From contig MPMG01000003.1 in NCBI GenBank assembly GCA_002238485.1, forward strand, positions 62,001-126,000: 64,000 nucleotides of DNA. The letters are read 5' to 3'. Under the pieces are notes generated by a model. It was not told the DNA's origin, made no database searches, and saw nothing but the letters and a program-made list of their open reading frames with translations. Shown here in pieces: positions 52,270 to 60,733 of the stretch. The DNA is from Chloroflexi bacterium bin20. Lineage in GTDB: Bacteria; Chloroflexota; Anaerolineae; Aggregatilineales; Phototrophicaceae. The position numbers and the translations under genes were made by a program. Positions within the stretch are counted from its first letter, which is position 1; every line of letters begins with the position of its first letter.

Positions 52270-53175
52270 ATGCCCAACACACCCATCCACGGCGTCATCT
52301 GCCCAATCGTCACGCCGCTTACTCCCGAAGGCGACATCAACCCCGCCATCATCCAGCCGCTGGTCGACTGGCTCATTGAGCGCGGCATCGCTGGCATCTA
52401 CCCGCTCGGCACAACGGGCGAAGGCCCGCTCTTCACGACTGCCGAGCGCAAGACAATCGCCGCCGCCACATTCAAAGCGGTGAACGGGCGCGTTCCCGTC
52501 ATCATTCACACGGGCGCAATCAGCACGCGCGAGACCCTCGAGCTAACCTGCCATGCCCGCGACATTGGCGCCGATGCGGCGTCGGTCATCACGCCCTGGT
52601 ATTTCCTGCACAGCGAAGCAGCGCTGGAAGCTCATTACCGCGCGATCCTTGAGGCGGCTGCGGACTTCCCCATCTGGCTCTACAACCTGCCCAATTTCGC
52701 CAACAACAATTTGTCGGCGGCGCTGGTGACGCGGCTGGCAGGTGATTACGAGAACTGCGTCGGGCTGAAGGACAGCAGCGGCGACTTGCAGACCATGTTC
52801 GCGGTCAATCACTTGCGCGGCGGACGTTTCAACACGGCTATCGGGCCCGACAATCTGATTCTGGCGGGGCTGGCGATGGGCTTGGATTGCAGCGTCTCTG
52901 GCAACAGCAATCATTTCCCGGAGATCGTAGTGGGCATCCACGCCGCTTTCCATGCCGGTGATTTGGCGCGCGCGCAAAATTTGCAAAAGCAGCTCAAAGC
53001 CGCGAGCGATGTGATTGGCAGCGCAGGCTGGCTGACCGCGGTTAAAGGCATCATGGCGATGCGCGGCTTGCCGGTGGGTGGCGTGCGGCCGCCCTTGCAG
53101 TCAGCTTCTAATGAGACCATCCGCGCTTGCGTCGAGCAACTGCGCGAGCTGGATGTGGATTTGTCGCCGCTGTAA
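52270..53175 (+). CDS. Dihydrodipicolinate synthase/N-acetylneuraminate lyase family protein
   Basis: 301 residues, a normal length for this TIM-barrel aldolase family. Typical segments: GVICPIVTPLTPEGDINP, GIYPLGTTGEGPLFTTAER (substrate loop), IWLYNLPNF (catalytic Tyr) and CVGLKDSSGD (Schiff-base Lys). Family members split or join pyruvate-containing substrates (DapA, NanA, KDG aldolase and others). Isolation from lysine genes makes a catabolic aldolase as likely as DapA, so I give no symbol. An ATG at 52258 overlaps the upstream stop (ATGA) and is the alternative start; the duplicated copy conserves the one at 52270. Confidence 0.9.
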   Translation: MPNTPIHGVICPIVTPLTPEGDINPAIIQPLVDWLIERGIAGIYPLGTTGEGPLFTTAERKTIAAATFKAVNGRVPVIIHTGAISTRETLELTCHARDIGADAASVITPWYFLHSEAALEAHYRAILEAAADFPIWLYNLPNFANNNLSAALVTRLAGDYENCVGLKDSSGDLQTMFAVNHLRGGRFNTAIGPDNLILAGLAMGLDCSVSGNSNHFPEIVVGIHAAFHAGDLARAQNLQKQLKAASDVIGSAGWLTAVKGIMAMRGLPVGGVRPPLQSASNETIRACVEQLRELDVDLSPL

Positions 53176-53193
53176 GCAGCGCTGCAAAACCGC

Positions 53194-53199
53194 TACAAT
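53194..53199 (+). promoter_or_regulatory. -10 box for a probable leaderless transcript
   Basis: TACAAT ends seven bases before the ATG at 53207, which leaves no space for a ribosome site. Confidence 0.6.
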
Positions 53200-53206
53200 C
53201 CAGCCC

Positions 53207-56050
53207 ATGCACAATCCCGACATGCTCCACGACCTCGAGGCTGCGCTGGGCGCTGGCAATGCCGCCGCCGACCAGATGACGCGCATTCTCTACAGCACCG
53301 ATGCCAGCAATTACCAGATCATGCCGCTGGCGGTTACTTTTCCGCGCGATGCCGATGATGTGGTGGCGGTGCACGAGATCGCGCGGACGCATGGCGCGCC
53401 AGTTTTGCCGCGTGGTGGCGGGTCGGCGCTGGCTGGGCAGGCGGTTGGCGAAGCGATCATCATGGACTTCACCCGAAATATGCGCCGTCTGCGTGGCATC
53501 CATGCCGAAGCCCGCACAGTCGATGTCGAGCCGGGCATGATCCTTGGGAGTCTCAACAAGCAACTGGCATCGCTGGGCTTGATGTTTGGTCCCGACCCCG
53601 CCAGCGCCGAACGAGCCGCCATCGGTGGTGTCATCGGCAACAATGCGACTGGCGCGCACAGCATCCAGTATGGCATGACCGCCGACCATGTGGCGCGTTT
53701 GCAAGTCGTGCTGGCAAGTGGCGAGCTATGCTGGCTGGATGCCGAAACGGCCGTCCTGCAGCAGATCCGCGCGACCATCGGCGACCTCGCGGCCGAACAT
53801 GCCGGGCATATCGCCGCGCGCTTTCCCAAGACCTGGCGGACTGTCGCTGGTTACGCGCTGGACAGAATCGATCCCGCCGCGCCCGACTTGAACTGGCTGC
53901 TCTGTGGCTCGGAAGGCACGTTGGCAACCGTCGTGCGCGCCGAGCTGAAGTTGGTCGAGCGCCCCAGAATCGAGCGAAAACGGCTGGCGCTGGCGCATTT
54001 CGACACCCTGCGCGCATCCCTGGAAGCCACGCCGCGCATCCTGGAACTGCAACCTGCCGCCGTCGAGCTGATGGACAAATTCCTGCTGGACAAAACGCGC
54101 GCCGCCGCCGGCTACCGCGACCGTCTCACCTTTGTCAGTGGCGACCCCGAAGCCATCCTGGTGGTGGAATTCGTGGGTGACGAGAAAAAGCTGCGCCATG
54201 ACATCAATCAGTTGCAGGCCATGCTGAACCGCCTGGGTTTTCGAGGCGCTGTGACATTCGCCGAAACCCCCGCCCAGCAGAACGATGTCTGGACGGTGCG
54301 CAAAGCCGGGCTGGGGCTGATGATGAGCGAACGCAGCGAAGCCAAGCCGATTTCGTTCATCGAAGATGCCGCCGTGCCTGTCGAGCGCCTGGCCGACTAC
54401 ATCAGCGATGTTGAGCGCATCATCTATGACAACGACAGTACCTATGCCATCTATGCCCATGCCAGCGCCGGCTGCTTGCATATCCGTCCGCTCATCAATC
54501 TCAAGACGCTCAAAGGACGCGCGCAATATCGTCAAATCGCCGATGCTGTCGCCGATACGGTCATCAAATATCAAGGCAGCATCACCGGCGAACATGGGCA
54601 AGGCATCGCCCGCGGCGAATACAGCCAGCGGCTCTTCGGCACAGAACTGATGGGCGCTTTCCGAGCGGTCAAAGGCGCTTTCGACCCGCAGAATAGGATG
54701 AACCCGGGCAAGATCATTGACGCGCCAGCCATGGACAGCGCCGAGCTGCTGCGTTATACGCCCGACTACAGCACGATTGCAATCGACGCGCGCTACGATT
54801 GGAGCGCCGACAATGGCTTTGCTGGCGCGGTGGAGATGTGCAATGGCGCAGGCGTCTGTCGCAAAGAAGGCACAGGCGCCATGTGTCCCTCCTATCAAGC
54901 CACGCTGGACGAAGCCCATTCCACCCGCGGACGCGCCAATGCCCTGCGCGCTGCCATAAGTGGCGCATTGCCCGAAGATCTGGGCGATCCCGCGCTGAAA
55001 TCAGTGTTGGATCTCTGTCTCAGCTGCAAAGCCTGTGCCAGCGAATGCCCGTCCAGCGTCGATGTCGCCAAGCTGAAATCCGAGTTTCTGGCGAGCTGGC
55101 ACGACCGCCACGGCATCGACCTGGCGACGCGACTCTTCGGCAACATACACAGAGTCAACGCCATCGCCGGACGGCTGCCCCGGCTCAGCAATACGCTTAT
55201 GCAAAGCGCGCTGGGGAAGTGGGGCGCGGGTGTTCTGGGCATTCCTGCCGAGCGACCGCTGCCTAGCTTTGCGAGCCGCCCTTTCGCCATGCCAGCGCAG
55301 CAGCATGCCATGCCTGATGCCCTTCTCATTATTGACACCTTCAGCCAGTGGAATCATCCAGAGATTGCGCGGGCCGCCTTGTCGCTGGCGAGTCGGCTGG
55401 AATTGCGCATCAACGCGATTCGCTTGCCCGGGGGTACCTGCTGCGGCCGACCGGCCATCAGCAAGGGGCTGCTGGATAGCGCCAAAGTCATGGCGAAGGA
55501 AAACATAGGCGCGCTGCAAAAGTTGCCGGATGTGCCGCTGCTCTTCCTCGAGCCCAGCTGTCAAAGCGCTTTCACAGATGATTACCTGACGTTGGTGGAC
55601 GCCGAAGATCAAAGCGCCGCCCGCGAGCTGGCGCAGCGCTGCCAGAGCATCGAAAGTTTCTTTGCTGAGGAGCTTGCCAAGCATGTCGGTTCATTGGGCT
55701 GGCGCGCCAACGAGACGAACATTCTGCTGCATGGGCATTGCCACCAGAAAGCGCTTTGGGGCACGGGCGATACGCTCGAACTGCTGCGCCGCATCCCTGG
55801 CGCAAATGTTGCCGAGCTGGATACGGGCTGCTGTGGCGTGGCTGGCAGCTTTGGCTATGAGCATTACGATATCAGCCTGCGCATCGCCGAAGATCGTCTG
55901 CTGCCAACCATCCGCGCTAATCCCGACGCCATCATCGCTGCGCCGGGAACATCCTGCCGCGCCCAAATCTATGATGCGGGCTTACAAGCTCGCCATCCCA
56001 TCCAGATCGTGCTGGATGCGTTGCTGCCCGCTGCCCAGCATTCGCAATAG
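53207..56050 (+). CDS. FAD-linked and Fe-S-containing oxidoreductase (GlcD/D-lactate dehydrogenase + GlpC-like fusion)
   Basis: 947 residues combining four parts. FAD-binding PCMH domain (about 40-250): LPRGGGSALAGQA and GGVIGNNATGAHSIQYG. FAD-linked oxidase C-terminal domain (about 260-530), with the TGEHGQGIARG motif. Two iron-sulfur motifs: CNGAGVCRKEGTGAMCPSYQ and CLSCKACASECPSSVDVAKL. Two CCG segments (GGTCCGRPA and TGCCGVAGSFG) of the GlpC/heterodisulfide reductase type. This family probably oxidises D-lactate, glycolate or another 2-hydroxy acid and passes electrons to a membrane carrier. Frame extension to 53078 is unsupported. Confidence 0.93.
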   Translation: MHNPDMLHDLEAALGAGNAAADQMTRILYSTDASNYQIMPLAVTFPRDADDVVAVHEIARTHGAPVLPRGGGSALAGQAVGEAIIMDFTRNMRRLRGIHAEARTVDVEPGMILGSLNKQLASLGLMFGPDPASAERAAIGGVIGNNATGAHSIQYGMTADHVARLQVVLASGELCWLDAETAVLQQIRATIGDLAAEHAGHIAARFPKTWRTVAGYALDRIDPAAPDLNWLLCGSEGTLATVVRAELKLVERPRIERKRLALAHFDTLRASLEATPRILELQPAAVELMDKFLLDKTRAAAGYRDRLTFVSGDPEAILVVEFVGDEKKLRHDINQLQAMLNRLGFRGAVTFAETPAQQNDVWTVRKAGLGLMMSERSEAKPISFIEDAAVPVERLADYISDVERIIYDNDSTYAIYAHASAGCLHIRPLINLKTLKGRAQYRQIADAVADTVIKYQGSITGEHGQGIARGEYSQRLFGTELMGAFRAVKGAFDPQNRMNPGKIIDAPAMDSAELLRYTPDYSTIAIDARYDWSADNGFAGAVEMCNGAGVCRKEGTGAMCPSYQATLDEAHSTRGRANALRAAISGALPEDLGDPALKSVLDLCLSCKACASECPSSVDVAKLKSEFLASWHDRHGIDLATRLFGNIHRVNAIAGRLPRLSNTLMQSALGKWGAGVLGIPAERPLPSFASRPFAMPAQQHAMPDALLIIDTFSQWNHPEIARAALSLASRLELRINAIRLPGGTCCGRPAISKGLLDSAKVMAKENIGALQKLPDVPLLFLEPSCQSAFTDDYLTLVDAEDQSAARELAQRCQSIESFFAEELAKHVGSLGWRANETNILLHGHCHQKALWGTGDTLELLRRIPGANVAELDTGCCGVAGSFGYEHYDISLRIAEDRLLPTIRANPDAIIAAPGTSCRAQIYDAGLQARHPIQIVLDALLPAAQHSQ

Positions 56051-56117
56051 CCTCTGTGCCTGACAGCCCCACTGCGGTTACAATACAGCGCGACTCGTCT
56101 GCAACCCGGTGCGCGCC

Positions 56118-56648
56118 ATGCCAGCCATTGAGCTTGTCGAACTTTCATCCATGCGCGACTTTCTGGCGCTGTCCGCTGTTCGCGTGCAGCCCTCCCAGCG
56201 TCGCTTCACCAAGAATCTGATCATCACCTATTTGCAGTCGCGTCATCCGGCTGTAACCAGTTACAGCGTGCAGGTGGAGGGAGAACTGGTCGGCTTCGTC
56301 ATGTTGATTCATGCCGAAAATCCCGCCCAGTGGATCATTGAGCGCCTCACGATTGACCGCGATCGCCAACGCCAGGGCATCGGCTATGCTGTCGCCGACC
56401 AGCTCATCGACATGGTGCATGGCTTTGATCACAGCGAGATGGTCATAGCCCGTTATCAGCCAGAAAACGAGGCGGCGCGCGCCCTCTTCGCCAAGCTTAA
56501 CTTTGCCGAGCGGGACGAGATGTTTCGCGGACGCAATATCGCCCTGCTTGAATTCGAATTTGAAGAGGCAGACGAAGAAGAATCGGACGATGACGACGAC
56601 CAGGATGACGAAATCGACGCTGCCGACACAGACGACGAAACGGACTAG
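56118..56648 (+). CDS. GNAT acetyltransferase with acidic tail
   Basis: 176 residues. The acetyl-CoA motif is RDRQRQGIGYAVADQLIDM (about residues 75-95), preceded by the beta-strand WIIERLTID and followed by PENEAARALFAKLNFAE, all as in GNAT N-acetyltransferases related to spermidine/blasticidin acetyltransferases. The last 30 residues are almost only Asp and Glu, not part of the fold. A TACAAT lies at 56079-56084. A GTG at 56109 is an alternative start. The next gene begins two bases after the stop. Confidence 0.9.
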   Translation: MPAIELVELSSMRDFLALSAVRVQPSQRRFTKNLIITYLQSRHPAVTSYSVQVEGELVGFVMLIHAENPAQWIIERLTIDRDRQRQGIGYAVADQLIDMVHGFDHSEMVIARYQPENEAARALFAKLNFAERDEMFRGRNIALLEFEFEEADEEESDDDDDQDDEIDAADTDDETD

Positions 56649-56650
56649 CC

Positions 56651-57553
56651 ATGGCGCAGCAGCCGACGCTCCTGCCAGAGATCATCCGCCGCCGCCTCGA
56701 GCAGCTTATGTTGGTGGCGCGCACGGTGCGTGCCGGCGCAGTCAAGGGCGACCGCCGGTCTGTCAAGCGCGGCGCCAGCATTGAATTCGCCGACTACCGC
56801 AACTATGCGGCCGGCGACGACCTGCGCCAGCTGGACTGGAATATCTATGCACGGCTGGAGCGACCCTATATCAAGCTGCTCGAAGATGAAGAAGATCTGG
56901 CGGTGCACATCCTGGTCGACGCATCGGCCAGCATGGACTTTCCCGCGGATGGCGAACTCGACCAGCACAAGCTGCTCTTTGCCAAGCGAATCGCCGCCGG
57001 GTTAGCCTACTTGTCGCTGACCAGTGGCGACAGGCTGTCTGTGGCGGTACTGCGTGATGGTGCGCCACGCCAATTCGGCCCCGCGCGGGGCAGAGCGCAG
57101 AGCTTGCGCCTGCTGCAATTTGTGGGACAGATCGATGCGGTCGGCCTGGTGAATCTGGATGTGGCGCTCGCCGATTTTGCCCAGCGCGCTCGCCCGGGTT
57201 TGACGCTGCTAATCAGCGACATGTTTTCGCTGGATGGGCAATATCGCGACGGCTTGAATGCGCTGTTGAGCCGCGGGCACGAGGTGGCAATCGTGCATGT
57301 GCTGGCGCGCGAAGAACTGCAGCCGCAGGTGACCGGCGACCTGAGCCTGGTCGATGTAGAAACGACGCTGCAGCAAGAAGTTACGCTGGATGGCGCGATG
57401 CTGTCGGTGTATCAGCAACGTCTGCAAAGCTGGCGTGACGAATTGCGAGGCGACTGTAGGCGGCGAGGCCTGCACTACTTTCCGCTGGTTACAGACGCTG
57501 CCTGGGAACAGTTGATCCTGCGGGATATGCGCCGGGCGGGCTTGGTCAAGTAG
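56651..57553 (+). CDS. DUF58 domain protein
   Basis: 300 residues. The DUF58 motif is strong: GDRRSVKRGASIEFADYRNY followed by AAGDDLRQLDWNIYARLERP. A VWA-like segment (AVHILVDASASMDF, with D-x-S-x-S) follows and a Rossmann-like C terminus. DUF58 proteins commonly accompany MoxR ATPases and VWA proteins in envelope assembly or stress; no MoxR gene is here. It is cytoplasmic, without visible membrane segments. It overlaps the convergent DUF2442 gene by eight bases. Confidence 0.92.
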   Translation: MAQQPTLLPEIIRRRLEQLMLVARTVRAGAVKGDRRSVKRGASIEFADYRNYAAGDDLRQLDWNIYARLERPYIKLLEDEEDLAVHILVDASASMDFPADGELDQHKLLFAKRIAAGLAYLSLTSGDRLSVAVLRDGAPRQFGPARGRAQSLRLLQFVGQIDAVGLVNLDVALADFAQRARPGLTLLISDMFSLDGQYRDGLNALLSRGHEVAIVHVLAREELQPQVTGDLSLVDVETTLQQEVTLDGAMLSVYQQRLQSWRDELRGDCRRRGLHYFPLVTDAAWEQLILRDMRRAGLVK

Positions 57554-57857
57554 GGACAGCCAACCTCGCGCCCACGATAGACCTAAGTCCTTCCAAATAT
57601 TCCCTAGTTGGCGGGATATACAGCCCGGAAATCATCGCCGTCAAGTCGATGCCGTCATCAATGTCATCCCAATAAATGGACAGCCCGTAGAGTCGATAGT
57701 TTCGCTTCTCATCGTCTGTGGCCGATTCGAGCAGCGGAAAAAAACTCAGCGGTACGCCAATGATGCGCCCGTCCGCCAAGTCGACCATGACATGGGTATC
57801 CGTGAATCGAACGCCACGCGCTTCATTCCGCGTTTCGTGAATCACTGGTTCTTGCAT
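57546..57857 (-). CDS. DUF2442 family protein
   Basis: 103 residues from an ATG with AGAGGG eight bases upstream. The family pattern shows in VRFTDTHVMVDLADGRIIGV followed by PLSFFPLL and the C-terminal YGLSIYWDDIDDGIDL. DUF2442 genes are frequently next to DUF4160 genes, as here, and the pair has features of a small toxin-antitoxin-like module. Molecular role unproven. Confidence 0.85.
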   Translation of the reverse strand: MQEPVIHETRNEARGVRFTDTHVMVDLADGRIIGVPLSFFPLLESATDDEKRNYRLYGLSIYWDDIDDGIDLTAMISGLYIPPTREYLEGLRSIVGARLAVPT

Positions 57858-57893
57858 CGCTGTGTCCCTCTCCCAGGCGCACGCCAACTTAGT

Positions 57894-58139
57894 CTACCTT
57901 ATCTTACCGTGGATTCGCTCCCACTCGAAGGCGATCGCAGCGTGATTGGCGCGAATCAACTCACGGATCTTGCGCAGTTCTCGATTTGAGAAGCCGTAAT
58001 TCATCGTAATTCGAAGCGTATCGAGATAGACGCGAACATGTTGGTTGCCCTTACGCACATGAACATGGGGCGGCGGATGGTCATTAGTATGGATCAACAC
58101 ATCGAATCCGTGCTGCCGTCGGTTCAAGATCGTAACCAT
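57894..58139 (-). CDS. DUF4160 family protein
   Basis: 81 residues. Start MVTILNRRQHGFDVLIHTND with AGAGG just upstream. The HPPPHVHVRKG segment is the hallmark of DUF4160, followed by a helical C terminus (NRELRKIRELIRANHAAIAF). It lies 36 bases upstream of the DUF2442 gene on the same strand. A longer frame to 58598 is only the shadow of the SDR gene. Confidence 0.85.
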   Translation of the reverse strand: MVTILNRRQHGFDVLIHTNDHPPPHVHVRKGNQHVRVYLDTLRITMNYGFSNRELRKIRELIRANHAAIAFEWERIHGKIR

Positions 58140-58195
58140 GCTGCCTCTCGAAATCGATAGCCAAGCGCTCAAATGGCGCTGACAAATTGAGCGAC

Positions 58196-58957
58196 CTAGA
58201 TCGCCACCAGTCCGCCGTCCAGCGCCAGCGCATGCCCCGTCACGAAGGACGCGGCGTCTGAACAAAGCCACACCACGGCCGCCGCGATTTCCTCCGTTGT
58301 GCCCAGCCTGCCCATGGGGATCCCTCTGGACATGATGGCAGCCATGCGTGGATCTGCCGCCACAGCCATCTGCACCATGCGCGTATCGGTATAGGCCGGG
58401 CAGACGGCGTTGATACGCAAGCCCGCCCGCGCATAATCCAGCGCCGCCGACTTGGTGATGCCGACCACCGCGTGCTTGCTGGCTGTGTAGGCAGCTGCCT
58501 TTGGCGCGCCGATCAAGCCGGCCACCGATGCCATGTTGACAATAGCGCCGCTGCCTTGTGCCAGCATGACATCCAGCTCGGCTTTCATGCAATTCCATAC
58601 GCCGCGCAAGTTCACCGCCAGCACGATATCTAGCATGTCATCATCGGCTTCGTGCAAGCGATGGTCGAAAGAGCCGGCGATGCCCGCGTTGTTGACCGCC
58701 GCATCCAGACGCCCATATTCTGCCAGTGTCGCGGCGACCATGGCGCGGGTTTCATCTGCATGCCGCACATCGCACTGCGCAAAAAACGCCCGTCCGCCCG
58801 CGTCGATGATCTGGCGGACCGTGTCCGCGCCGCTATGTTCATCAATATCCGCCACGCAGACGGCTGCGCCCGCCTGTGTCAATGCCAATGCGCAGGCTTG
58901 CCCGATGCCATGCGCAGCGCCCGTAACCAGCGCCACCTTGCCGTTCATATCCGCCAT
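58196..58957 (-). CDS. Short-chain dehydrogenase/reductase
   Basis: 253 residues. The cofactor motif TGAAHGIGQ (G13, G17, G19) and D35-region VCVADIDEH suggest NAD(H). The catalytic Ser in ASVAGLIG and Y-x-x-x-K in AAYTASKHAV are present, and NNAGIAG is intact. AGGAG lies seven bases before the ATG at 58957. Substrate unknown. It is divergent from a Rieske oxygenase gene; such a pair is common in aromatic or steroid breakdown (hydroxylation followed by dehydrogenation). Confidence 0.92.
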   Translation of the reverse strand: MADMNGKVALVTGAAHGIGQACALALTQAGAAVCVADIDEHSGADTVRQIIDAGGRAFFAQCDVRHADETRAMVAATLAEYGRLDAAVNNAGIAGSFDHRLHEADDDMLDIVLAVNLRGVWNCMKAELDVMLAQGSGAIVNMASVAGLIGAPKAAAYTASKHAVVGITKSAALDYARAGLRINAVCPAYTDTRMVQMAVAADPRMAAIMSRGIPMGRLGTTEEIAAAVVWLCSDAASFVTGHALALDGGLVAI

Positions 58958-59129
58958 GTTCGCGCTCCTGGTCGGTCTCCAAGCTCTTTGGCTTAAAGGT
59001 ACACGAGACATAGGTATATCCGCAGCCCTTTGGGAAGTGTCTGGAGATGGGCAGGCGCAGCGGACAAATTCAGTAGTTTGCGCGACTGTGCTACAATCAC
59101 GGTGGCATGCTTTTCTTGAAGGTTTTCCC

Positions 59130-60098
59130 ATGATAAACGACCCCATCCTGCTCAATGACTGGCACGCTGTTTTGCCGCTGTCTCAGTTGGAGGCGCAAAA
59201 TGGCGTGGCTGGCGTGCGTCTGCTGGGCGAGGACATCGTCATTTGGCGCGCCGGCGACCACATCCGCGCTTGGAAAGACCTGTGCCTGCATCGTGGCACG
59301 CGCCTGTCTCTGGGCGAGGTGCTGGAGGACGACACGCTCCAATGCCCCTATCACGGCTGGACCTACGATGAGAGCGGCGCGTGTGTGCGCATCCCGGCGC
59401 ATCCAGAGCAAAAGCCGCCAAGCAAAGCGCGCGCCTTCACTTACCACGCGGCTGTCGCCTACGATTTTGTCTGGGTTTGTCTGGGCGAACCAGCCTATGG
59501 CATCCCTGAATTTGAAGAATGGAACGACAGCGCCTACCGAAAGGTCTTGTGCGGCGCTTACGAGTTCCAGGCTGCTGGACCGCGCATGGTGGAAAACTTC
59601 CTGGATGTCGCGCACTTCCCTTTCGTGCACGAGAATATCCTGGGCACGCAGCAGCGCCCAGAGATTCCCGATTATCAAGTCGTCACCGATGAGCGGGGCA
59701 TCACCGCCAACAACATCCGCGTCTTCCAGCCCAACCCGGACGGCTCGCATATTCCCAACTGGGTTACCTATACCTACAAGGTTTATCGTCCGCTGGTCGC
59801 CTATTTTCGCAAAGAAGCCGCAGAGAAATTCGCTATCCTGCTGATGGTTACGCCCATCGAAGAAGTGCGCTCGCTGATGTGGATGTGGATGGTCATGACG
59901 CAAGCCGACAGCAGCGACGACAGCCTGCGCGCCTTCCAGGACGAGATCGCCATGCAAGACCTGCCTATCGTCGAGTCGCAGCGTCCGGAATTGCTGCCGC
60001 TGGATTTGCAGGCCGAACTGCACCTGCGCAGTGACAAGACGGCGATCGCCTACCGCCGCTGGCTGAATGAGCTCGGCTTGAGCTTTGGGACGAGCTAG
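59130..60098 (+). CDS. Rieske-type aromatic ring-hydroxylating oxygenase subunit
   Basis: 322 residues. The Rieske 2Fe-2S cluster ligands are C52, H54, C72 and H75 (CLHRGTRLS and CPYHGW). The mononuclear iron site is in NFLDVAHFPFVHEN: D159, H162 and H167 with N156. Proportions fit the single-component VanA/phenoxybenzoate or PaO-like branch. It would need an outside reductase. GAAGG precedes the ATG at 59130, with TACAAT at 59092-59097. A longer frame begins at 58533 but is the shadow of the SDR gene. Confidence 0.92.
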   Translation: MINDPILLNDWHAVLPLSQLEAQNGVAGVRLLGEDIVIWRAGDHIRAWKDLCLHRGTRLSLGEVLEDDTLQCPYHGWTYDESGACVRIPAHPEQKPPSKARAFTYHAAVAYDFVWVCLGEPAYGIPEFEEWNDSAYRKVLCGAYEFQAAGPRMVENFLDVAHFPFVHENILGTQQRPEIPDYQVVTDERGITANNIRVFQPNPDGSHIPNWVTYTYKVYRPLVAYFRKEAAEKFAILLMVTPIEEVRSLMWMWMVMTQADSSDDSLRAFQDEIAMQDLPIVESQRPELLPLDLQAELHLRSDKTAIAYRRWLNELGLSFGTS

Positions 60099-60143
60099 GG
60101 CATTGTGGCGCACAGTTGAGGCAGCCGCGGGAAGGACGATCCT

Positions 60144-60599
60144 TTGAAACGCAAACATGGCGTCGTCACGGACGACGAACTGCGCAAACGGGCACAAAAG
60201 AAATTATCCGCGCGCCAGGAAGTAATCCAGCACCTTGCCAGCTATGTCATCGTCAATCTGCTGCTGTGGACGATTTTTCTTGCGACATGGCGCGGATTTC
60301 CTTGGCCCCTGTTTGTTACAGGCGGCTGGGGCATAGGCTTGTTTAGTCAGCTTGCCGATTATTATTACAAACACGGCCCGGGCGCAGAGAAACGCGCAAC
60401 TGAACTGGAAGCCGAAGTTATCCGGCAGCGGCGCTTGGCGCATGAGCGTGGCGAATTGTGGGACGGTTATGCTGAGGACGATGAAGATGGCGCGAGCGTT
60501 TACGAATTGCGCAATGTCAAGGCGGCGGGGCTGCGCTTGAGCGACGATGGCGAATTGATCGACGAGGCGGAATATCTGCGGCAGCAAGAAACTCGCTGA
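60144..60599 (+). CDS. 2TM domain protein
   Basis: 151 residues from a TTG with AAGGA seven bases upstream. The 2TM pattern is clear: RQEVIQHLASYVIVNLLLWT (helix 1), then a short loop and FVTGGWGIGLFSQLADYYYK (helix 2). A charged C terminus of 80 residues, partly coiled coil, lies in the cytoplasm. 2TM modules are often fused to histidine kinases or regulators; this one stands alone. Function unknown. Confidence 0.85.
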   Translation: MKRKHGVVTDDELRKRAQKKLSARQEVIQHLASYVIVNLLLWTIFLATWRGFPWPLFVTGGWGIGLFSQLADYYYKHGPGAEKRATELEAEVIRQRRLAHERGELWDGYAEDDEDGASVYELRNVKAAGLRLSDDGELIDEAEYLRQQETR

Positions 60600-60733
60600 C
60601 TTGCGCAAGTCATTGATCGCCGTTCTGGTCGGCCTGTCAGTGGGCGATGCGTCTGCCCGCCGATTTGCCATCTACATACGCGGCTGCAATAGTGCTACAA
60701 TCAATGGCGTGGGCAAGTAGCAATGGAACGGGC

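Noticed and set aside
53726-54919. A 397-codon minus-strand frame inside the FAD/Fe-S gene
   Set aside because: It is antisense to clear FAD-oxidase motifs and shows no domain of its own.
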